A model generated the notes under the pieces. The model saw nothing but the letters and a program-made list of their open reading frames with translations, had not been told where the DNA came from and made no database searches. The position numbers and the translations under genes were made by a program. From Marisa cornuarietis (Eukaryota; Mollusca; Gastropoda; Architaenioglossa; Ampullariidae), in contig SMMW01000551.1 of assembly GCA_004794655.1 (NCBI GenBank), positions 930,001 through 994,000 on the forward strand: a DNA stretch of 64,000 nucleotides. Reading direction: 5' to 3'. Below are positions 54,871 to 64,000 of the stretch, in pieces. Positions within the stretch are counted from its first letter, which is position 1; each line of letters starts with the position of its first letter.

Positions 54871-56644
54871 GTGCTGTCCACATCTGAATACAAATGATAG
54901 TACACATTAGAAAACGGCCCAACACGTTTTATTCTCTTTCTCAAAGTTTCTAGCGATCTCACTTATCATGTTCTCTGACTCTCTGGCTTTTACTAGAAAG
55001 TTATCTAGGGCATAGGAAGTCGTATCTCAAAATAAATTGGACATTTTTCTGAACTGTATAAGTAGTCTGTTTAAGTCTGGTATGAGTAGAGTGTATAAGG
55101 AATAGGTAACGTGTCAAATGTGAAAAAGGTCACATTGTGTACACTGTATGAGGGAACAAATTTAAAATATAACAGACAGTGTGTAGCGTCACATGCGGCG
55201 GTTCAGATCCTGATCAGAGGAAACAAATTTTAGTCAAACTATCAATCAATCTACACTTCACATCTTAGCTGTAGAGGCGTTTTACCAAGAGAAGGACTAT
55301 AATCTCTCGAACCACATTCATCGACAAAAGATGACAGATGACAACCACTTCATGGCTTTTCCCTTTAACCCCAGTCGCGGAACACTCTTTTTTTCCACCG
55401 TACTGAAACGACGGCAGCTATCAGTCACGTGACCAGATTTGCTGCTGTAAAGACCCCTACTCCTCCATGCCATTCCTCCTTTCTCAGGTAACGAGTGCTT
55501 CACACAAAGGTATTGTTCGTTTTTCTTTAAGAGATTCTCTTCAGTCCTCTCTGCCAGGATCAAATGAAGCGTGGTCAAAGTCACTGCACGGGCAACGCGT
55601 GTTCAGTGTTCCAATCTATCAGTTGATGCCTTAACCTCCTCAGCCACCACCCCATCTAAGTACATCAGTAGTACCATTTAAGAATTATCTACAGTCAGTA
55701 GCTTTTATTTAAACCGTCATGTATAATCTTCCTTGCATACAGATGAAGCTAAATTGTCCTGTAGACTTCGCGATTATTCTCGTAGCCATGGAAAAGTCAT
55801 CTTCATCACTGGAGTCAAACTGGTTCTGTGATCAGCCATCTTGAAGCGCTGCAGTCCTTTTGGTAGGAAACTTCAGTTTGGTAAATGCTGTCTAAAGCTA
55901 ACGACTTTATTTTCAAAATCATGCGGCGACATTAACCACTCGAGACTAGGAGAGACGGTCAGCTTTCACAGCAATCACCTTTCCGGTGTCTTGTGACACG
56001 AGAGTTGCGACCCTTCTCTTTTTGTCACGTGTTCACACGAGGTGGTCTTTATTGGCCTGAAGCTGCATCCGGGGCCCTGTTTCGCCTTTCAAAAGAGCGT
56101 CTTTTCTCAAAAGCTCCGGGTTCTGAGAGAGAATTCCTGGCGGATACCCGATAACATAATGGCCTAGCTTGCGAAGCAGATATTTATTTTAATGGTTGTT
56201 TTGCACCCTCCCTTCTCGCGCTCCGCTTCGTACAATAACCCGTTTCAAACACAAGGCAGTCGTTTGTGGCTGACATACACGTTATAAATTATCAGTGTTT
56301 CTGTAATTTTTCTTGACCAGCGTCCACACAGCTCGGTGTTGTGCATGCTGGCGGTGTGCAACCCGTGATGGCTGCCCTCCACCATGACAGGCAGTGATGC
56401 GTGACGCACACCTACAGTTGCTAGTTGCGGATGTGACGTGTCTGCCTCTTTGTGTGGCCACAGATTTGTCTCTTGCTGACGGCTTTCGTTTACAAGCCTT
56501 GCATCTGAGTTGAGCTGGAAACAGTTACACACGGGTGGGTGTATGTGGGTGAGTGAACGGGGTGGGGAGAAAAAGAAATACCTGGTCGTAGCAGAAAGAA
56601 CAGCAGTTAACCTAACATTGACTGCTGATTCCCATCACTGCATG

Positions 56645-56775
56645 TTGTGTACTTTAACATTACTGGCTGATATGTACTTTCATATAACTGGCAGATATGT
56701 ACTTCCGCATTACTTGCTGGTATATATATATATATACATTCACATTACTGGCAGATATGTACTTGCACATTACTA
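56645..56775. repeat. degenerate ~36-bp repeat, four copies
   Basis: ATTACTGGC(T/A)GATATGTACTT recurs from 56659, with a variant expanded by a TA run at 56721-56735. Confidence 0.7.
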
Positions 56776-56793
56776 CCTGTTATATTTGTTTAC

Positions 56794-56798
<5 letters not shown>

Positions 56799-56878
<80 letters not shown>
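56799..56878. repeat. (TG)n tract
   Basis: A pure run of about 40 TG units. Confidence 0.95.
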
Positions 56879-56879
<1 letters not shown>

Positions 56880-59800
56880 AAGTTTTATTTTTTGTAGAAG
56901 AACATAATGTACTGGGTGTGGACGTGGATTAATTAGAGGAAAAGGCACTATAAATGGCAAGCTGAGTTTAAATGATATCAACTGACGTTTCCGATATTTT
57001 AAAACTCTGGTTGCAAAGCAATCGCTTACTTATCATCGCTACTAAAGCACTGCTCTTCGGAGGCTCAAGGAGGCCCCTATGTTGTGTTGTCGAGGGACCT
57101 CGCCATAACTAACTCAGCGGGAAAGAAACGTCAAAACGCTAGCATCAGGGTTGGAGATCATCGGCGCCGTCAAACTTCTAACCAGAGCACAGTGATGACA
57201 ATGTGAGCGATAATAATGGCCTGACAACGAATTACATTCACAAGACCGTAACATACAGCTTTAATGCAGGAGTTGCAGGCTGTCGGCTGCCGTGGGTAAA
57301 AATTAGAAGAATGCCATCGCAATTCTTTCTCAGTTTTGCTGACACCAGTTGAAGTAAACGTTTTGCAGACCCTCGTGCACAAATAAAGTCAGTGCCCCGC
57401 ACGCACCTTGCTTTGTTAAAGGTAGGATGCGATCAGGACATCATCCTTCCTGTGCTGTACCGCAGCTTTCGCTCTTCTCGCAGATTCTTCTTCTCATCCC
57501 TTAGCTGGCAGAGGAGGTACCAGTCGTAGGGAAGACACAATGGGACACAGCATGGAGGGACTCATACCTCTGATGCCGGTCATGCGCCCGCGATTGCAAG
57601 CTTAAAAATCAAATTTGTGCTGGTCAATTGGTAAAACCGCAAACAGTACCGCAGTACCACTCGACAACTTTCCTGGGGCCGCCAACAACTCGCATTAGGG
57701 ACAATTTGTTTTCTTTCGGGAAAGACTACACAATCACGACGACTTTCATAACTCGGCTAGAAACTGTGTTTTAGGCGTGATTGCAAGCGAGTGCTTGTTT
57801 TACAGCTTGACAGTTTCCTCGAATATGATTCAAAACACCAGTATCTATCATATAAGCTAAACGTAAAAGTCCCCTGTTTTTCTAAGACCAAAGTATTCTG
57901 GGACAGAGTAGCGTAAATAAAGAGAACAAAGTTCTATGAGCGAAACATTTATATGATCTCCTGGACAATAAATAAATAAATGTGACAGTCTTCCTTTTCT
58001 ACACTGACATAAAAAGAACCTGTACAAACCGTTTGCAAAGGGGGGGGGTGTAATTCTACACACTTCCCTCTGGCCGGTTGAACAGAGACAGGCGCCGATC
58101 TGTGGCGCATACAATACTCAAATAAATCCACTGTTAGCCTACTCTCTTTCTGTCTCTCTTGCTCCACAGGCCCCACATAAAACGAGGGGAGACTGATTTT
58201 GTGAATGGTTTCCGACGGGGTGAGGTTTTTTTTCTTTTTTGTCATTAATCTCCGCCTTTCAGTACGGGCCTCCGGCAGCAGCCTATAGTCGCCATCTTTG
58301 TCGCCGCCGCTGCGCGAGCACCAGCCACCGGCCCAACGGCCGATACCTGGCGATACCAGTGTTCAGGTCATGTTCACACACACACACACACACGCTGCAC
58401 TCAGGGCGATGTTTCTTTCTGAACCTTTTCCAACACACCGAGATGTGATGGCAATCACTTTCCTTACACCTCCATATCACGCAATTAGACTTTGATAAAA
58501 ATCACTTCCATTGCGATGTTGATCATGGAGATGAGTTCCACCCTGACATTTGAAGAATCAGTTGATTAGTTAGTTCGTAGGTTAAAGCAGCAAGCAGAAT
58601 AAATGCGAACATTGCTCTTCCCGCCATGTCCATAATATTTAAAATCTGACAGTTTGAATGACTTTCTTCAACAATCTCCAGCAAAACTTAAGGCCTGAAG
58701 CATGACTGAGGTCGTACAACTTGTTTCGTTTGCTCTGTACCAAGCCAGGCAGCTTCTCGTCAATTGTAAATAATTTTTCGAGAAAGAAATATCAGGTAGA
58801 CCCAAACCCTATGACGACCGTTTCGAGCCGCTTTACTGGAGTCACTGCGCTGTGTTGAACATGCGAATGAAGGGGGGTGGGGGTGGAGAACAGGGCTTCA
58901 GCGCCGTGGAAATGATATCAGGCCTGCATCTTGTATCGCAACAATCGTCAGGCCGCTATCGTTGGAATGAAACTGCATCAGTCCTGAGATTCTAAAGGGC
59001 GTAAACAAAGGGCACGAAGCAAGTAAGGTGAAAATGGACGGCGCGGAAAAATGCGGAAAGGAAAGAAAGGTTCGCGGTGACTGCAAAGCCCAGCATAGCG
59101 GGGGCTTTTTTTATTTTTTTCAAAGCACTGACTATAGACAGCAGTGTTCCTCCAAGATTTCGTTTGAAGGAAATTGCCGGATCAAGTTGCTTGTCAAAAT
59201 AACTGTAATTGCTCCATTACCAGACTTCTCCACTACAGGAGGCGAGATTCGTGGACATTAAAATTTACACAAAGCCTCACAGCTTTCGTTCCATTTCCGC
59301 TTTTGTCTGCTATAACATCTGCTAGTCTTTCCTTGTGTGGGCTTTGCCGCTTTGCCTGAATATACAGGGGGACAATTGCTAGTCATTGCATTATTCCTAA
59401 ACACACACGTCTTTTAGTTTCCTAAGAGGACATATACAGGCAACACCTTAACAACAACCATCTTAGAGTATCTAAGGTTGTCACACAAGGAGTTAACATT
59501 CTACCGTCGATCTGTCCACTAGTGATGGTTGCAGAGACAAAGATGGCTTTTGGAGCAGAATGAATAAGGCTAAGCCAAGCCAGCAGATCTCGGCACTGTG
59601 AAGTTTTCTTTCTTTTAGTATAGTGATTTCTGGAACTGGTCCTGTCACGGCCGAATGTGTCGGTTACATTTTAAGCATAGTTCTCATCAGTTTTTTTCTG
59701 AAAGGAACCCGCAAGACAGAAATGAAAATAGCAAACTTCCCTCAACACCTGCAAGATATTTACATTTGACTGCCACAACTTGCATCGAAATGTTACAGCC

Positions 59801-62608
59801 CATATATAAAGACTACATTGAAACGATAGTTTATCATAGTGTATAGTTTAATTATAATAGTTTATAAATATGTGTATATATATTGCACGCTTTTTAAGAA
59901 AGATATTCACAATATTTGTAACGAATGTCGTATTCTCAGTTTCTTTCTAGTCATAAACGATGCTTATTGGGATTGAAGAGATTTATAGCAGTTGAGTTCA
60001 CTATGTTTCGAGTTTTAAAACTTCGCCTTTTTTCTATTTTCATTTCTGGGGTCAGTTGCCCAACACTTTTCTAATTTTAAACTTCCAGACCTTAAATCTA
60101 CTTAGGTAAAACAGTTTTTTTTATACAATGTTTCTAAGCTCGTTGCACAAGACAACTGTAGAACTTTTCTAACTGAAATCGTTTTAATTAAGAAAAGATC
60201 ATAAGCGTTTAAATACACGTCTGCGATAAAATTTCTTAGGCCGGACTTCCACTCCCATCAGCACCTGTGAACAGAGCTCCCACGGGAAAAAGAGAGAGAG
60301 AAAAAAAACACTTTTCATAAAGAAAAACACAGCGTAAACAGAACTGCTGAATGGATTGTTTACCCAATTGTTTACTTTTTCTTGTTCAAGACTAGCATAA
60401 CCAATAAAGCTACATGCCAAGCGATGTGGTGACACAATGGTGCGGTGGGAGAGGAAGGCAGTGGAGTGTAAGCCACGTGACTCGTCAAGCCGACTCGACC
60501 ACTCCCAAGACTTAGATAGTCTTTTGCAAAAATACCATAGTATTGTACACGAGTACTTAAAAAATAAAGTCTCCAAAATGTAATACACAACTGCCGGTCG
60601 ACGAATCTTGAAAATTTATCCAACAACAATTTTTTTCACGACGACTGGAGCACTTTGCTTTCGTCAGCAGCCAATGCGATATTTGATATCTACAATAATT
60701 CTGGGGATATCGGCTTTTTACATCCAAGCCACTAAAAGAATTCGTCGTTTCAATTCATCATAGGGTCTGTTGTTTGCTTTTAAATACCTTGAGTTCTTTA
60801 CCGATTCTGATTGTGATAACTACAGTAATGGTTCTTAAAACAGTTTTAGGCAGTTCACAACAGTTCCCACATGCTTTAAATTTCGACGAAAACCAATTTC
60901 AAAATGTTCCTGAAACGCTCGTGCAACTCAAATGACGCAGGAGCGATTTTCGAAAACCTTTATAAGTTTACTTTTCTAGACCAGTTTTAAGTTTTGACAT
61001 CATACCATGCAACAGCCCCTGGAAGTCTGATAATGATGGAGGAGTGTAGTAATCATTGCCTTCGATTTTTCTATGATATAGCATGACATGGCATCTTTAA
61101 TGTCAATGACTCGTGGTAATTATGACATGAGGGAGATACGAGCATATTTACAACACAAAACAACGGCAATCACTTGGCATAGAACTTGAACCTAAGTATA
61201 ATATGGTCGGTCATCAGACATATTCTCTAACCAAAAGGATATAACTAATTATTTATATAGGTACGTTTATTATGCTTCCATCATCTATGATTCAAAAAAC
61301 AAACTTTAACATCTTAACTTGAGGGCCGTTGGAAATGACAAGACATGTAAACAAAGAAGGGGGGGGGTAGAGAATCTCAGTTACATAGCACCGACGGACA
61401 CGAGGGGGATAAAGACAAGCCGTTGCTGTATCGCCTCCCTTTGGAGCCTTTTGCCGGTGAATGCCAGAGTTGACATACGGGTCAACGCAGGACATAGGAC
61501 CAGGCCTGAAGAGAAAGTGGGGGACAGGAGGGGGGGGAATGCTGTACCCGGCCCCGCGGCTGTGAAGGGCCCGGCCTTGGTCAGAGGATTTTTTTCTTCT
61601 TCTTTTTGATGTAGATCATAGTGCACTTGTCCTAATGTTTGCAGTCTAGATTGCGTTACTGAATGAAATGTAGATATCGACAATGGAATTGTTAGCATAT
61701 TATTATATACTGTGAAAATAATTTACGATTATAATTACAAGAGGTCCAGGGAGGTCGTCTGCCCGGGGGCTCGTGCTGGCTCTCGGCGGCCCTACATAGG
61801 ACAGGTGGTGGTATAGACAGTCACGTGACCCGCACGCTGCCTATTCTCTCTCTCACACACCACCACCACCACCACCACGAGTCCATGTTTCCAGTGAGTA
61901 TTCGCCGAATTCTCCAGAAGCGAGGATCAGGGAGTTTAATGGCCACACAGGATTTCCTTCTTTAACTTTCTTTCTGTCCACAGACTTTTTTTTTAGTTTA
62001 GGGGAACGGAGATTTTCTATTAGTTTTTATCGGGCAGTGTTTCTATTCAAGTACAAAGAGCTCGATGTTTTCTTACTCAAATATTAAAGGCTTGCTGTCT
62101 CTCGGCTCGCAGTTAAGTGTTCTGGTTGTGATGTGGGCTCATCGCCACGCGTGCCGTGTCTGAACGTCTGTGTGTACTATGAAATCAATTGTCATCGAAA
62201 CATTGTTAGTAAACTACATTCAACCTCAGTTATTTCAAATCCCCGACCTTGTTTCTCGTTAATTTTCTGAAAGAGACCAAAGGAAGATGTTGTGACTGAC
62301 GTGAACGTGAACATCGTCAGCAGACGACGCCCCGCTACTTTCGACGACGTGTGATGCTTCATCGGCATCAACATTGCCTTTCGCTTTGAATGACGTTTAT
62401 TGTCTACAAATTGATAATATGCCGATAACTTGATTTATTTAAATATTCATATTACCAAATCTGGTTTAGTTTACATTTGTAAAGTTTAACGCGTGGAATC
62501 TTCAAAGTCTTGAATAAAAAGAATAGCACGTGACTTCGGTATTGTGAGGGGACTACTGGAAAATACTGTTTCGTAGGAAGATTATGTCAAATGTTACTGT
62601 CAATCAAA

Positions 62609-62611
<3 letters not shown>

Positions 62612-62681
<70 letters not shown>
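62612..62681. repeat. (GT)n tract
   Basis: A pure run of about 35 GT units. Confidence 0.95.
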
Positions 62682-62683
<2 letters not shown>

Positions 62684-63147
62684 ACCAGTATACATTTCTT
62701 CCTGTCACTGTTACAATCCGAGTACAGACACCCTATTTATTCGACAAATGTGTGTTTTTGTACTTCTGATGAGCCAGCAAAAGACATTATGATTTTTTTT
62801 TAATTGAATTTTTTTTGTATCAGTACGAATTGCGTAAAAGTCACCATTTTCGCCGCCAGAGTTGACCCAAAAAAAAGTCAAAAGAGCTTGACGCAAAATT
62901 AAATTCCTTGAAAAATTCGTAACCCGTTATATTATAAACACGATCTATCCATGCGTTATTACTCAAAATGATGAAAAATAGATTTTAACGAAAAATGTAA
63001 AATATGTTCCGCATCAGCCAAAACTATTTTAAAAAGTCATTTTCTGAATATGATACAATTGCAGATTAAAAACATGCATTTTTTATTAACTGTCATTATC
63101 ATCAACTGTTAGCTAACGGCTAACGGCTAGTACCATGCTGTACACGT

Positions 63148-63300
63148 GGTCACTGCGGAAAACATAATCACTAGCTGCTGTGGAAAATATAATCACTAGT
63201 TGCTGTGGAAAACATATTCACTAGTTGCTGTGGAAAATATAATCACTAGTTGCTGTGGAAAACATATTCACTAGTTGCTGTGGAAAACATAATCACTAGA
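63148..63300. repeat. 25-bp minisatellite, about six copies
   Basis: CACTAGTTGCTGTGGAAAA plus (C/T)ATA(A/T)T repeats; the CACTAG words at 63194, 63219 and 63244 are exactly 25 bp apart. Copies alternate between AACATA and AATATA endings, hinting at duplication of two-unit blocks. Confidence 0.9.
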
Positions 63301-63807
63301 TTGCCTGTGTGTTGTGACGTACACCTCGTCTCCGCTGCCGCCGTTGTGTGCAGAAAGTATGAAGTCCCATAGGATGGTGAGGCTGATATGACTCCGTAGA
63401 CTGAGTTACAACCAGGTTTGACTTTTGCATCAACACATGACATGGCCGAGTAATGCCCCGCTGAACGAATACAAAATAAATCCCCCCCCCCACGTGTTGG
63501 GTGGGAGGGGGTGTGGTAGCGGCAGGGCGGGGGGGGGAGGCTGACAAAGAGAGGAGCGGACACTTTTCCCAGGCTGAGGGAGGGGAGATACGTACAAATA
63601 AGCACGCGCGTCAGTTTATCAACGTCTTGCATGTGAGAGTTTACATTTTTTAAAAAAAACTTTAAGAAGCAAACTGCAGACGACAAACACACACCTCGGG
63701 TCATTGACTAGTAAATTGTGTGCGTCGCCATCACCATCACCACCGACCCCGACAACTGTAGTCGTCATATTGATGGTAGTAGTCTAGTCATGATGCAGTT
63801 CTAGCGA

Positions 63808-63985
63808 TGATATAGTGCTAGTGGTACTAGTGATATAGTGCTAGTGGTACTAGTGTTATAGTGCTAGTGGTACTAATGATACAGTGCTAGTGGTACTAGT
63901 GGCATAGTAAGTGGTACTAGTGGTGTGGTGCTAGTTGTATTATGATATAGTGCTAGTAGTGTTGTAGTGCTAGTTGTACTACATA
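63808..63985. repeat. 23-bp minisatellite, about seven copies
   Basis: GATATAGTGCTAGTGGTACTAGT is repeated with point changes and one deletion, running towards the window end. Confidence 0.85.
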
Positions 63986-64000
63986 TGTAGCAGTCGCTGT

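Larger units (their letters stand above)
52958..64000 (-). other. dac: dac intron upstream of exon A (partial, runs off window)
   Basis: The upstream Dachbox-N exon was looked for on the minus strand and is not visible, so this intron exceeds 11 kb. It contains a CTGT array at 53459-53493, SINE-B copies at 53785-53935 and about 54765-54870, the open-frame segment 54181-54600 with a ~31-bp repeat at its end, TG tracts at 56799-56878 and 62612-62681, a repeat at 56645-56775, and minisatellites at 63148-63300 and 63808-63985. Regions 55000-56220, 57000-58200, 59300-61300 and 61900-62580 show no supportable gene. Confidence 0.7.

Noticed and set aside
61381..61698. Overlapping frames on both strands in a GC-richer patch, considered as the upstream dac exon
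   Set aside because: The translation lacks any Ski/Sno/Dac-domain pattern.

Overview
The window is eukaryotic nuclear DNA. It has long AT-rich introns, many dinucleotide and minisatellite repeats, tRNA-derived SINEs, LINE debris and a pogo/Tigger-like element, and there are no operons or dense ORFs. A lophotrochozoan, most likely a gastropod mollusc, is the best guess. That rests on the style of the repeats (a SINE whose 3' part ends in a GGCGTAAAACACCAA-type tail) and on the divergence of the one recognisable gene; it is an inference, not a measurement.

The one gene I can identify is dachshund (dac; vertebrate DACH1/DACH2), on the minus strand. Five internal exons lie, in transcription order, at 52957-52836, 38853-38667, 32542-32445, 30363-30232 and 9891-9670. 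All have AG/GT borders, and every junction phase matches its neighbour, so they join into one open frame of 253 whole codons plus split codons. The first exon carries the RPGRPPKR motif that follows the Ski/Sno/Dac domain (Dachbox-N). The last carries the start of Dachbox-C (PSIETLLLNIQGLIKVA). The 5' exon(s) with Dachbox-N must lie above 64000. The rest of the coiled coil and the 3' end must lie below 1, because I found neither in the window. The introns are about 14.0, 6.1, 2.1 and 20.3 kb, with two more running off the window ends.

Intron content, high to low coordinate. 52958-64000: SINE-B copies, an unidentified plus-strand open frame broken by one TGA (54181-54600), TG tracts and minisatellites at 63.1-64.0 kb. 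38854-52835: promoter-like plus-strand motifs near 48.9 kb, a GGTT array, SINE-A and SINE-B copies, and one arm of a dispersed inverted repeat. 32543-38666: mostly featureless, with a CpG-rich patch near 34.5 kb. 30364-32444: a 1-kb, 29-bp minisatellite next to an exon. 9892-30231: a decayed LINE (23.6-26.8 kb), a Tigger-like element with a perfect 26-bp inverted repeat (20.8-21.65 kb), two SINE-A copies with clear target-site duplications, a 43-bp minisatellite, and a coding-like island at 28.5-29.3 kb. 1-9669: unique sequence with homeodomain-type motif clusters that could be dac enhancers.

Dachshund is a nuclear transcription cofactor of the retinal-determination network (with Eya and Six proteins). 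Its vertebrate homologue sits among long-range enhancers, so regulatory DNA in these introns is plausible. The functional claims for non-coding segments here are inference from motifs only.
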